A stretch of 64,000 bases of DNA from Paenibacillus sp. Root52 (GCF_001426865.1 NZ_LMFO01000031.1:62001-126000), one strand, 5' to 3'; counted from the first letter of the stretch, positions 35,028 to 44,234 are shown. Numbers and translations are program-made. The notes: generated by a model from the letters alone, not told the origin.

Positions 35028-36101
35028 ATGATGAAAAAATGGATTAGTGGTTTGGCGACAGTAGCGATGACTTCAGTATTACTTGCAGGTTGTGGCAGCA
35101 GCACGGATGATGCAGCAGGCGGGTCAAGCAATGGGGGAACAGCTCCAACGAAACTGGTTATCTCCACATGGGGTTTCTCGGAAGATTTCTTCAATCAAGA
35201 AGTATTTGGTCCATTTGAAAAAGAACATAATGTAGATATCGTGCTGGAAGTGGGCAACAATGCTGAGCGCTTGAACAAAATCCGTCAGGGCACATCGAGC
35301 GTAGATGTGATCTATCTGTCTGACTACTATGCACAGCAAGGCATTGACGAAGGCCTGTTTGAGAAAATTGACCGCTCCAAAATCCCGAACATCAATGATA
35401 TCTATGAGATTGCCCAAGCTCCACTTGGTGAAGAATACGGCCCTGCTTACACCGTTGGACAATTGGGGATTGCGTACAACCCAGACATGGTTGCGAAAGA
35501 AGTTACTTCTTGGAGCGATCTGTGGGATCCCGCTTTTGAAAATAACCTAACGATTCCGAACATTACAGCAACCGCTGGCCCAATGGTATTGGATGCAGCA
35601 TCCCGTGTTGCAGGTAATGATACGTTTAATGAAGATGCTGCATTTACGAAGCTGAAAGAGCTTAGTGGGAATGTCGTGAAATTCTATACGCAAACTTCGG
35701 AGTATGTGAACATGTTCTCCCAAGAAGAGATTGCAGGCGGTCCGATTATGGAGATGTACTTCAAAGATTTGAAAGCAGCTGTACCTAATGCGAAGTTTGT
35801 AACGCCTAGCGAGGGTGCTTATGCCGTTATGAATACAATCAACGTAGTTAAAGGCAGCAAAAACAAAGAACTTGCTGAAGAATTCATCAACTGGCAACTG
35901 AGTCAGGATGTTCAAGCGAAATCAGCTAAAGCTAAAGTGGATTCTCCAGTAAACACAAAAGTAGAACTGAATGCTGAAGAAGCTGAAGGTGTGACATACG
36001 GAGCAGACGTGGTTGAGAAGCTGAACAAGCTGGATATGGAGTATGTAAACCAACAAGCTAAAGGCTGGACAGATCGTTGGAACCGTGAGATTGCTCAATA
36101 A
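35028..36101 (+). CDS. ABC transporter binding lipoprotein (PotD-like family)
   Basis: This 357-residue extracellular binding protein has a signal peptide with lipobox L-L-A-G-C. The mature part begins after a Gly/Ser-rich spacer: L-V-I-S-T-W-G-F-S, typical of the PotD/family 1 fold. AGGGGGAT lies upstream of the 35028 ATG. It starts a cluster with nucleoside hydrolase, two permeases, an ATPase and adenine deaminase. The substrate is therefore probably a nucleoside or purine rather than a polyamine; this is inferred from neighbours only. Copies B and C of the repeat bracket this gene and the hydrolase gene. Confidence 0.82.
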   Translation: MMKKWISGLATVAMTSVLLAGCGSSTDDAAGGSSNGGTAPTKLVISTWGFSEDFFNQEVFGPFEKEHNVDIVLEVGNNAERLNKIRQGTSSVDVIYLSDYYAQQGIDEGLFEKIDRSKIPNINDIYEIAQAPLGEEYGPAYTVGQLGIAYNPDMVAKEVTSWSDLWDPAFENNLTIPNITATAGPMVLDAASRVAGNDTFNEDAAFTKLKELSGNVVKFYTQTSEYVNMFSQEEIAGGPIMEMYFKDLKAAVPNAKFVTPSEGAYAVMNTINVVKGSKNKELAEEFINWQLSQDVQAKSAKAKVDSPVNTKVELNAEEAEGVTYGADVVEKLNKLDMEYVNQQAKGWTDRWNREIAQ

Positions 36102-36133
36102 AAACAAACGTAATGACAAGGAGTGGAGCATAG

Positions 36134-37072
36134 ATGAGTAAAACGTCTAATCCCATCATCTTGGATGTAGATACTGGTATTGATGATGCGCTGGCGATTC
36201 TACTGGCTGTCAAAAGCCGGAAGCTAGATATTCTCGGCATTACAACCGTCTGTGGCAATGTATCTCTAGCGCAGGCAACGGAGAATACGTGCAAAATACT
36301 GGAGCTGGCAGATGCGCCTGCCATTCCGGTAATTGCTGGAGCAGCGGGTCCGCTGACTCGGAAGTCTCATTATGAGCATCGCGTGCATGGACAGGATGGA
36401 TTGGGCGGTGCGCTGCCTGATCCGGTAGTGTCCAAGCAGGCAGATCCAGGATTCGGTCCAGACTTTATCGTGGAGCAGGCTAAATTATACCCTGGTGAAC
36501 TCACCCTGATTATGACGGCACCACTCACGAATTTGGCGCTAGCGCTAATCAAATGTCCGGAACTGCCTTCTTTATTGAAGGAAGTCATCTTCATGGGTGG
36601 CGTTGTACGAGGTCACGGAAATGTGACACCAGTAGCTGAGTACAATACGTACGCCGATCCAGAGGCTGCACGTATCGTCGTGCAGGCAGGAATTAAGAAG
36701 CTAACACAGGTAGGACTGGATGTTACACGCCAGACGTTGCTGAATGAAGAAGCGATTGCACGGTTAACCGATCCAGAGCTACGCGATTATGTGGCACAGA
36801 GCACAGCGATTTATATTAAACGATACGAAGAAATGAACGGTGTACGAGCATGTGCGCTGCATGATCCACTGGCTGTTGGCGTAGCCCTTGCCCCGGAACT
36901 GGTTGGACGCAAGTCGTATTACGTGGATGTCGAAACCGCGAGCCGTCTGTGCGACGGTCAGATGGTGTGTGATTTCCAGAACCGGTTGGGAAAACAACCC
37001 AACGCCCTCGTCTGCGAAACGGTTGATGCGGAAAGCTTCCTTGAACTGTTTATCAACGCATTAAATTCGTAA
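36134..37072 (+). CDS. inosine-uridine-preferring nucleoside hydrolase
   Basis: This 312-residue enzyme is a full nucleoside hydrolase: D-V-D-T-G-I-D-D at residues 11-18 (calcium site), T-A-P-L-T-N-L-A near 130, F-M-G-G-V near 153, E-Y-N-T-Y-A-D-P-E-A-A near 170 and the late A-L-H-D-P-L-A. It hydrolyses the N-glycosidic bond of ribonucleosides in the cytoplasm. AAGGAGTGGAG precedes the start and it follows the binding-protein gene by 32 bp. Together with the adenine deaminase downstream it suggests purine nucleoside salvage. Confidence 0.93.
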   Translation: MSKTSNPIILDVDTGIDDALAILLAVKSRKLDILGITTVCGNVSLAQATENTCKILELADAPAIPVIAGAAGPLTRKSHYEHRVHGQDGLGGALPDPVVSKQADPGFGPDFIVEQAKLYPGELTLIMTAPLTNLALALIKCPELPSLLKEVIFMGGVVRGHGNVTPVAEYNTYADPEAARIVVQAGIKKLTQVGLDVTRQTLLNEEAIARLTDPELRDYVAQSTAIYIKRYEEMNGVRACALHDPLAVGVALAPELVGRKSYYVDVETASRLCDGQMVCDFQNRLGKQPNALVCETVDAESFLELFINALNS

Positions 37073-37109
37073 GTATGATCTTCACGGCATTGCTGTTCAT
37101 TCGAAAATA

Positions 37110-37325
37110 TTTCCTTACGTAGTCGCTGGTAGTGGAGGAGACGAAATCGATTCTGAAGAAGCGAAGCGCTCGCCTAAAAGCTTTCTGTAAGAAAGCTGCT
37201 TCGGAAGCATACGCTATCCCCGGATTATACCCTTTAACAAAACATCAAAATAAATCTGGGGATAACAGCGATCGGAAGAACGATTCGTATCCGGAACGAC
37301 TGGTGCGACAAACGTAGAACGTTAT
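37110..37325 (+). repeat. structured inverted-repeat element, copy C (diverged, inside an operon)
   Basis: The interior (GAAGAAGCGAAGCGCTCGCC, AAAGCTTTCTGTAAGAAAGCT-like hairpin, GCTATCCCCGGATT, AAATCTGGGGATAACAGCG) matches the family. The terminal repeats have diverged but remain inverted (TACGTAGTCGCTGGT on the left, CTGGTGCGACAAACGTAG on the right). It occupies most of the 315-bp gap between the nucleoside hydrolase and permease genes. Boundaries are approximate. Confidence 0.75.
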
Positions 37326-37387
37326 TTACGAAATGTACACCAATGAAACGTGGGAATATAACCATTTTAAAAGTCAGGAGTAGAACG

Positions 37388-38209
37388 ATGAAAAAATCAG
37401 TAATCTACTGGCTATTGCTGCCGGGATTCATATTTTTGGCGGCATTCATGATCATTCCGATTGTCCTGACGATCGGGTCGACCTTTTTTCAGGAAAACTC
37501 CTTCACGTTTGAAGGATATATGCATTTTTTCAGAGACCCTTACTTTTTGAAAATATTGCTTACCACCCTGCAGGTCAGTGTGGTCACCACGATTGTCTGC
37601 GTGGTGCTCGGATTCCCGACAGCTTATTATATTTCACGGAAAGCGCCGCGCCGCAAAGGCATTTTGCTGGCACTAGCGATCTTCCCACTCTTGACGAGCC
37701 CAGTTGTGCGCTCGTTCAGCTGGATGATTATCCTTGGACGTAAAGGGCTGATCAACAACGCACTCGTTGGCCTGGGGATCGTGGACAAGCCGCTGGATAT
37801 TTTGTACACGCCGGCAGCGATGATGATCGGTCTGACACATCTGTTCTTGCCGCTCATGATTATTTCCTTGGTCGGCGTGCTGGAGAACATTGATGGTGAC
37901 CTACTCAAAGCAGCTCAAAGCTTAGGTGCATCCCGCTTTACTGCGTTCCGCCGAGTTGTCTTCCCACTGGCTGTGCCAGGGCTTGTCATCGGAGCCGTGC
38001 TTGTATTTGTCGGCAGTCTGACAGCATATACAACGCCTGCCCTCCTTGGAGGCAAACAGCGGGTAATTGCCACGTTCCTGTATCAGAACGCCATGACTCT
38101 TAACGACTGGTATCTGGCCTCAGTTGTTGCCGCGATTATGATTGTGATTACATTTGTCGTGGTCGGTGTCATGAACAAAATGGCCAAAACTTTAAATCCG
38201 AAGGGGTAG
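37388..38209 (+). CDS. ABC transporter permease 1 of purine/nucleoside cluster
   Basis: This 273-residue protein has six membrane helices and the permease EAA loop near 185-205 (A-A-Q-S-L-G-A-S-R-F-T-A-F-R-R-V). It belongs to the PotB type of permeases. The start at 37388 has AGGAG nine bases upstream. The second permease starts 5 bp after its stop. It is separated from the hydrolase gene by repeat element copy C, so read-through or a second promoter is needed. Confidence 0.88.
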   Translation: MKKSVIYWLLLPGFIFLAAFMIIPIVLTIGSTFFQENSFTFEGYMHFFRDPYFLKILLTTLQVSVVTTIVCVVLGFPTAYYISRKAPRRKGILLALAIFPLLTSPVVRSFSWMIILGRKGLINNALVGLGIVDKPLDILYTPAAMMIGLTHLFLPLMIISLVGVLENIDGDLLKAAQSLGASRFTAFRRVVFPLAVPGLVIGAVLVFVGSLTAYTTPALLGGKQRVIATFLYQNAMTLNDWYLASVVAAIMIVITFVVVGVMNKMAKTLNPKG

Positions 38210-38213
38210 ACAT

Positions 38214-39005
38214 ATGCGGGAGAAACATATCGGGCTGGGCCTGTTCAGTCTGCTGGTCTTTATCTTTCTGCTGGGCCCGCTTCTGATCATATCGGTCACT
38301 TCGTTTGAACCGGGAACGGTACTCAAATTCCCACCGGAGGGATTCTCCTTCCGATGGTACGAAAATATTTTTAACACAGGCGGTTTCCTCCGCACTTTCC
38401 AGACATCCATCATTATCTCCCTGCTGGGGAACTTGCTGGCACTGGTGCTAGGGATTCCGGCTGCGTATGCACTCAGTCGTTACGATTTCAAAGGCAAATC
38501 ATTGCTGAATGCCGTATTCCTATCGCCGGTATTGATTCCGGGAATCGTGCTTGGTTTCACGTTAATGAAGTATCTGATCGTTATCTATCACCTTCCAATG
38601 TATCTGGGATTGTTGATTGGACATACGATTATTATGCTTCCGTTTATCATTCGCGTTATTGCTTCAAGTCTGTCGAGCTTTGATTTTGCAGTGGAGGAAG
38701 CGGCATTGAGTCTGGGTGCGGGACGTTTAAGAACGTTCTTTCAGGTGGTGCTGCCTAACATTCGCTCCGGTATTCTCGCGGCGGTGCTGATTGCCTTCCT
38801 GGAGTCGTTCAACAACGTGGATATTTCCGTGTTCATGACTGGCCCGGGTGTGAGTACATTGCCGATTCAGATGCTGACGTACGTGGAGAATTATTTTGAC
38901 CCAACGATTGCAGCCATTTCCGTGCTGCTGATGGTACTGACAGGACTCTTAATGTTCGTGATCGAACGGATCATGGGCGGATTTTCATACTTTACTAAAC
39001 GTTAA
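38214..39005 (+). CDS. ABC transporter permease 2 of purine/nucleoside cluster
   Basis: This 263-residue PotC-type permease has six membrane helices and an EAA loop (E-E-A-A-L-S-L-G-A-G-R-L-R-T-F-F) near 160-180. Its ribosome-binding site (GAAGGGG) lies in the end of the preceding gene. With permease 1 it should form the membrane channel, energised by the ATPase encoded next. Confidence 0.88.
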   Translation: MREKHIGLGLFSLLVFIFLLGPLLIISVTSFEPGTVLKFPPEGFSFRWYENIFNTGGFLRTFQTSIIISLLGNLLALVLGIPAAYALSRYDFKGKSLLNAVFLSPVLIPGIVLGFTLMKYLIVIYHLPMYLGLLIGHTIIMLPFIIRVIASSLSSFDFAVEEAALSLGAGRLRTFFQVVLPNIRSGILAAVLIAFLESFNNVDISVFMTGPGVSTLPIQMLTYVENYFDPTIAAISVLLMVLTGLLMFVIERIMGGFSYFTKR

Positions 39006-39023
39006 TTGGAGGCGCAGAACGCT

Positions 39024-40082
39024 ATGGCATTGCTGACACTAGACCACGTATCCGTGGCATACGATAAGCAGACAATCCTGAAGGATTTTCAGTTGGAGCT
39101 GGAAAAAGGTAAGCTGCTCTCCCTGCTCGGACCGAGCGGTTGCGGCAAAACAACTACGCTGCGCCTCATCGCCGGATTCCTGGAAGCATCACAGGGCAAG
39201 TTTATGTTCGGCGGCAAGGATTACACGAAGGTTCCGGTGAACAAGCGGAACTTCGGATTTGTATTTCAGAGTTATGCGCTGTTCCCGCATCTGTCCGTCT
39301 ACGACAATGTGGCCTTCGGTTTGCGGATGCGCAAGGTGAAGGACAAGGATATCTCCTCACGTGTGATGCGCATCCTTGAAGTAGTTAACCTGATTGGATT
39401 CGAGAAACGCTTCCCGACGGAACTGTCCGGTGGACAGCGTCAACGTGTGGCGATTGCCCGCGCACTGGTGATTGAACCGGATCTGCTTCTATTTGATGAA
39501 CCCCTCAGTAATCTGGATGCTAACCTGCGACTCAACATGCGGGTCGAGATTCGCCGGATACAGCAGGAGCTGGGCATCACTACACTCTATGTATCTCATG
39601 ATCAGGAAGAGTGTTTCTCGATTTCGGATCAGGTAGCGATCATGAACAAAGGCGTGGTCGAGCAGCTCGACCGCCCAGAGACGATTTTTAAATATCCGGC
39701 AACGGAGTTTGTAGCACGATTTATCGGATTCCATAACTTTATTGAATTTGCGGATCGCACGGATGCAGGGGACATAATTACACTACATGCGGGAGGCCGT
39801 ACGTTTAATGCTACCGCACATCCGGGTACAGCTCGTATCGGTGCTCGCAAAGGGGCGATTCGCCCGGATGATCTGATCGTGAGTGGAGACACATCCGCGG
39901 GTCTTGCAAATGCATTGCCAGGCATCGTGAAGGTGAGTACGTACCTCGGTCGTAGTTACCAGTATGTTATTGAGACGGAACTTGGCGACTTCACAGCCAA
40001 CCAAGAGATGGAGACGCCTTATCTTAGCGGACAGCGAGTGAGTCTTATTTTCCCACAGGATAAACTTGTATTGGTTGAGTAG
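39024..40082 (+). CDS. ABC transporter ATPase (PotA-like) of purine/nucleoside cluster
   Basis: This 352-residue ATPase has Walker A G-P-S-G-C-G-K-T-T, signature L-S-G-G-Q-R-Q-R and Walker B L-L-F-D-E-P-L-S-N-L-D. A C-terminal TOBE-like regulatory domain follows (about 270-352). This is the PotA/UgpC layout. The ATG at 39024 follows TTGGAGG at 11 bases. It is 18 bp after the permease stop. Confidence 0.9.
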   Translation: MALLTLDHVSVAYDKQTILKDFQLELEKGKLLSLLGPSGCGKTTTLRLIAGFLEASQGKFMFGGKDYTKVPVNKRNFGFVFQSYALFPHLSVYDNVAFGLRMRKVKDKDISSRVMRILEVVNLIGFEKRFPTELSGGQRQRVAIARALVIEPDLLLFDEPLSNLDANLRLNMRVEIRRIQQELGITTLYVSHDQEECFSISDQVAIMNKGVVEQLDRPETIFKYPATEFVARFIGFHNFIEFADRTDAGDIITLHAGGRTFNATAHPGTARIGARKGAIRPDDLIVSGDTSAGLANALPGIVKVSTYLGRSYQYVIETELGDFTANQEMETPYLSGQRVSLIFPQDKLVLVE

Positions 40083-40264
40083 TCATTGAATGTAATTGAC
40101 AGTAACAGGAAGTAAAGCAGCAAAGAAGGCATGTTATGCAGTGAATCCGGTTGGGCAAGGTGCATCGTAGTGCGGAACTGTAGATAAAATTGCAGTGCAG
40201 CACGTTGCAGGTGGACTACTCATCCGGATCACGCTGAAATGCTTTGAAGAAGGAGATTATGCCG

Positions 40265-42064
40265 ATGCGTGCAGATCAACTAATTGTGAATGTAAATGTG
40301 TATAACAGTTATTATAAAAGATTCGAACAAAATAACGTCGCTGTATTGGACGGTCGATTCCTATATATCGGTTCAGGTGGGTCAGAGCTCATTCATGCGG
40401 ATGAAGTCATCGACGCACGTGGTCGTTATATGATTCCAGGGTTGATTGATATTCATCTGCACATTGAGAGTACAATGGTAACGCCAGCTACATTTTCACA
40501 CGGACTGATTCGCTCTGGGGTGACTTCCATTGTGCCTGAGCCACATGAGATGGCTAATGTGTTCGGTCTGGAAGGTGTGCAGGAGATGATGGCAGCAAGT
40601 CGGGAGACGTTGGTCGACATGTTCTATGCGATCCCAAGCTCTGTGCCGGCGACTCCAATGGAAACAACAGGTGGTTCCATCGAGATCGAAGATATGGATA
40701 CATTATTGGCAACGGGAGAGATCATCTGTCTGGGTGAGATTATGAACTATGTGGACGTTATTCGCGACCCGGACTGCAAAACTAATCAGATTCTTCGCCA
40801 CATTCGGAAGAACTATCCCGAGCTTGTTATTGAGGGGCATACACCGAAGCTACTAGGTCTGGATCTACACCGACTGATCTATGCTGGGGTTGATTCGGAT
40901 CATACACACCAGAGTATTGAGGGATTACAGGCTCGTATTGCTGCGGGGATGTTTATTGAAATCCAAGAGAAATCCATGACACCAGAAGTGATGGAATATC
41001 TGATTCAGCATGATGTGAAGGAGCATTTCTGTTTCGTGACAGATGATGTTATGCCTGACAGTCTAGTGGAGCGAGGACATCTGGATCATCTTGTACGTAA
41101 AGCGATTGGTATGGGAATGCGCCCAGAAGATGCGATCTATGCGGCGACATCTACTCCTGCAGCTCGGATGAAAATGACGGATCGTGGCAGTATCGCACCA
41201 GGTAAGGTAGCAGACTACGTCCTATTGTCCGACCTTGAAATGCTGCGTATTGATCAGGTCTACAAAAAAGGTCGTAAGGCTTACGACGACTACGAACCGT
41301 ATACACAAGAACGGATAATTGGGCAGTTCCCAGCTCATTTCTACCATAGTGTGCAATTGCAGCAGCTTGGTGAAGAGGATTTTGAGATTCGTTTATCAGA
41401 CCCTAAAGTTAGTGGTTCAGGAGAAGGTACGGGCAGTGTTGTAGACGCTGTTCAGGCAGAAGACAAGCCGAAGGTGAGTGCAGATCTTGCTGGTGAAGCC
41501 TCGTACCCTTGCCGGGTGATGATGGTGAAGGACGGCTCGACCTTTGTGGAAGAACATATTGCTCAGATACAGGTAGCGGGAGATGAGCTCTTGTGGGAAG
41601 AGAGTGAGTATGGACAGATTGCTACCTTTGAGCGTTATGGGGTGAACGGTAATCATGCACATGGTCTGATTGGTGGAGATACGATTAAACGCGGTGCCAT
41701 CGCGACAACGTACTCCCACGACAATCACAACCTTCTCGTCGTTGGACGTAACCGTAAAGATATGATTATAGCAGCTAACAAGGTTATTTCGAGCCAAGGG
41801 GGATTCTGCGTCGTTGAGGATGGCAAAGTGCTCAGTCATCTGGAGCTTCCGGTGGGTGGCATTCTGACCGAGGAACCGCTGGCTGTTGTATCCCATCAAG
41901 TGAAGGAATTGCGGGCTGCGATGTTGTCGCTCGGTTACGTGCATTATAATCCGATTATGTCGATTAGCACCCATTCCCTTGCCGTGAGCCCAGCACTCAA
42001 AATTACCGATCACGGGCTGATTGATGTAAATGCAGGTAAGGTTGTCCCACTGGTCGTGCAATAG
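40265..42064 (+). CDS. ade: adenine deaminase
   Basis: This 599-residue amidohydrolase converts adenine to hypoxanthine and ammonia. The metal-binding motif P-G-L-I-D-I-H-L-H-I-E-S lies near residue 65, followed by E-P-H-E and T-D-D-V-M-P-D near 255. The C-terminal half holds the adenine deaminase-specific domain (H-D-N-H-N, V-G-R). Length matches the family (about 580-600). AAGGAG sits nine bases before the 40265 ATG and three before an alternative ATG at 40259. It probably handles adenine released by the nucleoside hydrolase, making this cluster a salvage unit. No purine riboswitch is visible upstream. Confidence 0.94.
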   Translation: MRADQLIVNVNVYNSYYKRFEQNNVAVLDGRFLYIGSGGSELIHADEVIDARGRYMIPGLIDIHLHIESTMVTPATFSHGLIRSGVTSIVPEPHEMANVFGLEGVQEMMAASRETLVDMFYAIPSSVPATPMETTGGSIEIEDMDTLLATGEIICLGEIMNYVDVIRDPDCKTNQILRHIRKNYPELVIEGHTPKLLGLDLHRLIYAGVDSDHTHQSIEGLQARIAAGMFIEIQEKSMTPEVMEYLIQHDVKEHFCFVTDDVMPDSLVERGHLDHLVRKAIGMGMRPEDAIYAATSTPAARMKMTDRGSIAPGKVADYVLLSDLEMLRIDQVYKKGRKAYDDYEPYTQERIIGQFPAHFYHSVQLQQLGEEDFEIRLSDPKVSGSGEGTGSVVDAVQAEDKPKVSADLAGEASYPCRVMMVKDGSTFVEEHIAQIQVAGDELLWEESEYGQIATFERYGVNGNHAHGLIGGDTIKRGAIATTYSHDNHNLLVVGRNRKDMIIAANKVISSQGGFCVVEDGKVLSHLELPVGGILTEEPLAVVSHQVKELRAAMLSLGYVHYNPIMSISTHSLAVSPALKITDHGLIDVNAGKVVPLVVQ

Positions 42065-42170
42065 CGATTGTTCGAAGATCGCTTTTGATTAGAAAGAAAG
42101 CCGAATGAAATGATCAGCAACGAATATGGAACTCACTTGAAGCTCAGTAATTGGGTTCTGAGGAATACAA

Positions 42171-42216
42171 AAAGGTAAGTGCATGGTAGAGAGCATACCG
42201 TGTACTTACCTTTTTT
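42171..42216 (+). terminator. adenine deaminase terminator
   Basis: AAAGGTAAGTGCATGGTA pairs with TACCGTGTACTTACCTTT and is followed by a T-run. Confidence 0.92.
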
Positions 42217-42242
42217 GACGTCCATGTATGATAAGATGATAT

Positions 42243-42485
42243 CTATAATTCGGATGTAGAACTCTGAGCGGTTCTCATTTTCCTGAGCTTTATTGCATAG
42301 TATACTGATCTTACGGCGCTACCTGTCATAGGTATTGCAATGAGTACATAGTTGAATGTTGAAGCAGAAGGAAATTGATAAAAAGCATAGACCATCACTA
42401 CTGCGGCAAAGAGCAGAAGGCTACAGTTTAGAATGAGATGGTACACAATACGTTTATATTCAGTCGGGTATGAGAAAAATTTCAT
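42243..42485 (-). CDS. small membrane protein of unknown function
   Basis: This 80-residue protein has two membrane helices (about 17-35 and 44-62) and a basic, Ser/Thr-rich C-terminus. I recognise no family. It is supported by a strong AAGGAGG eight bases before the ATG and by its own intergenic space. It lies between ade and the HAD gene on the opposite strand. Confidence 0.65.
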   Translation of the reverse strand: MKFFSYPTEYKRIVYHLILNCSLLLFAAVVMVYAFYQFPSASTFNYVLIAIPMTGSAVRSVYYAIKLRKMRTAQSSTSEL

Positions 42486-42697
42486 GAATATACCTCCTTG
42501 TAGGGTTCCTTGGAGTCGTTAAATAAGGTATTCATAGAAACTTAATTATAACATTCAACGGAGTGCATTCCCACATTATTCTAAATATATGGATAAATTC
42601 ATTCATCCGCTCGCTGTTCTTTAGCCTTTATTATAGAAGGAATATTGTTTCATACGTTTATCTCAATTATATAGAGACGAGAGAGGGAGTCTTAAAC

Positions 42698-43447
42698 ATG
42701 ATGCCACCTAATCCTAATCCTAATCCTAATGCTAAGAAGGCTATATTTTTCGACGTAGACGATACGTTATATGATCATCTCCAACCACTGCGCGGGGCGC
42801 TTCAGGATATTCCTGGCCTGCCAGACGATTTTCCCTACAGCGAGGTATATCATCGCTTCCGCTACTATAGCGATTGGTTATCGGAGCAGGAGGGATTGTC
42901 TGCTGTACCGGAACCGGCAGCTATGGAACGAATGCGTCGTCGCCGGTTCGAGCTGACGTTGGAAGAGTTCGGCGTGTCACTACAGGCAGGACAAGCAGAA
43001 GCATTGCAACAGCAATATCTAAGCTGTCAGTTTCGGATATTACCTTTTGAAGGAGCGTACGATCTGATTCGAAGACTGTCAGCCGAGGGACATGTTGTTG
43101 GCTTAATCACGAACGGCCCTGGAGCACACCAACGTACCAAGTTGGAAGCATTAGACGTATTCGGATTGATTCCAGAGGAGCGAATCTTCATCTCGGGCAC
43201 CATTGGTTACGCCAAACCAGATCGGCGACTATTCGAACATGTCAACGAGCTAACAGGCACAACGCCCTCTAACAGCTACTACATAGGAGATTCTTGGCGT
43301 AACGATGTCGTAGGTGCAGTGGATGCCGGATGGAGCGTTATCTGGTTCAATCATCGTGAAGCCATGCCTGAATCACATCACCAACCACATCATGTTGCGC
43401 AAACGTATGAGGACATCAAACGAGTCCTTTTGTCTGAGATTTCCTGA
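42698..43447 (+). CDS. HAD-family hydrolase
   Basis: This 249-residue phosphatase of the haloacid dehalogenase superfamily has motif I F-F-D-V-D-D-T-L-Y near residue 18, motif II L-I-T-N-G-P near 135, and motif III/IV with K-P-D and Y-I-G-D-S-W-R-N-D. The start ATG-ATG at 42698 has GAGAGGGAG upstream. The N-terminus carries a P-N repeat encoded by four CCTAAT units, ahead of the domain. It is monocistronic and followed by a terminator. The substrate is unknown. Confidence 0.88.
   Translation: MMPPNPNPNPNAKKAIFFDVDDTLYDHLQPLRGALQDIPGLPDDFPYSEVYHRFRYYSDWLSEQEGLSAVPEPAAMERMRRRRFELTLEEFGVSLQAGQAEALQQQYLSCQFRILPFEGAYDLIRRLSAEGHVVGLITNGPGAHQRTKLEALDVFGLIPEERIFISGTIGYAKPDRRLFEHVNELTGTTPSNSYYIGDSWRNDVVGAVDAGWSVIWFNHREAMPESHHQPHHVAQTYEDIKRVLLSEIS
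42707..42730 (+). repeat. CCTAAT hexamer tandem repeat in the HAD gene
   Basis: Four perfect CCTAAT units encode (Pro-Asn)4 at the N-terminus. Six-base units keep the frame, so copy number would change the length only. Confidence 0.9.
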
Positions 43448-43514
43448 TAGATATCACTGTACCTTATCTATAGATACCATCTACTGAAGTTGAAAAATGA
43501 ATTGAATAATATAC

Positions 43515-43552
43515 AGCAGTCCAATCGTTAGCATACGAGGGGCTGCTTTTTT
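43515..43552 (+). terminator. terminator of the HAD gene
   Basis: AGCAGTCC (43515-43522) pairs with GGGCTGCT (43540-43547) and is followed by a T-run. Confidence 0.85.
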
Positions 43553-43651
43553 AATGCTCAGAAGATGAAGTTCCCTTCATAGAATCTTCATTTCCTAACA
43601 TAGTCGAAAGCCTAGCCAAGTGAGCAAGCTGGTGTTATAATTAAAACAAGA

Positions 43652-43683
43652 TTTAGATTAAGTCTAAATTAAATAAGTATAAT
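43652..43683 (+). promoter_or_regulatory. PerR/Fur-like box and promoter of dps
   Basis: TTTAGATTAAGTCTAAA (43652-43668) is a near-perfect palindrome similar to PerR boxes (TTATAATNATTATAA). It lies directly before TATAAT (43678-43683), over the expected -35 region. Peroxide- and iron-responsive repression of dps is the likely meaning. Confidence 0.6.
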
Positions 43684-43754
43684 GACAACTGCAAGCAACT
43701 CAATATTTACTACACATGAACTTAAAATAATGAATTCGAGAGGGGATTAATTCC

Positions 43755-44234
43755 ATGAGCACAATGCAAACTAAAACCAACCCATTTGTAACTGAAACGA
43801 CTGAACTTCACGAGGTACTTAACCGTCAGATCGCCGGCTGGTCTCTACTGTATACGAAATTGCATCATTTCCACTGGTATGTTCAAGGACCACACTTCTT
43901 CACATTACACGCTAAATTCGAAGAACTGTACAACTTGGCAACCGCTCATATGGATGAAGCAGCAGAGCGTTTGTTGACGATTGGTGGACGCCCAGTAGCA
44001 ACGATGTCGGAACAGTTACGTTTGTCTCCAATTGAAGAGGCTCAAGGGCAGTTCACTGCAGAACGCATGGTTGAAACTGTTGTTGCGGATCTGCGCCTGA
44101 TGTTGAACGTGATTAACGAAGGTATCCAAGCAGCGAGTGCAGCAGATGATAAAGCAACTGAGGACATGCTGATTGGTTTCACAGCCGGACTGGACAAAGA
44201 GGTATGGATGCTGAATGCTTTTCTGGGTAAATAA
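43755..44234 (+). CDS. dps: Dps-family ferritin-like protein
   Basis: This 159-residue four-helix protein has Dps ferroxidase ligands in W-S-L-L-Y-T-K-L-H-H-F-H-W-Y and F-F-T-L-H-A-K-F-E-E-L-Y, then M-D-E-A-A-E-R. Dps dodecamers store iron and shield DNA from Fenton chemistry. AGAGGGG precedes the start. A PerR-like palindrome sits in the promoter. It is monocistronic and followed by the NO synthase gene. Confidence 0.93.
   Translation: MSTMQTKTNPFVTETTELHEVLNRQIAGWSLLYTKLHHFHWYVQGPHFFTLHAKFEELYNLATAHMDEAAERLLTIGGRPVATMSEQLRLSPIEEAQGQFTAERMVETVVADLRLMLNVINEGIQAASAADDKATEDMLIGFTAGLDKEVWMLNAFLGK

Noticed and set aside
37132..37317. A 61-codon open frame starting at GTG and covering copy C
   Set aside because: It is the repeat element read in frame. 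In copies D and E the same frame hits stops (TAA or TGA), so it is not a conserved gene.
40083..40264. Purine riboswitch before ade
   Set aside because: I looked for the conserved purine aptamer core and did not see it here or before 35028.
42707..42730. Phase-variable repeat in the HAD gene
   Set aside because: The unit is six bases, so changes in copy number do not shift the frame.
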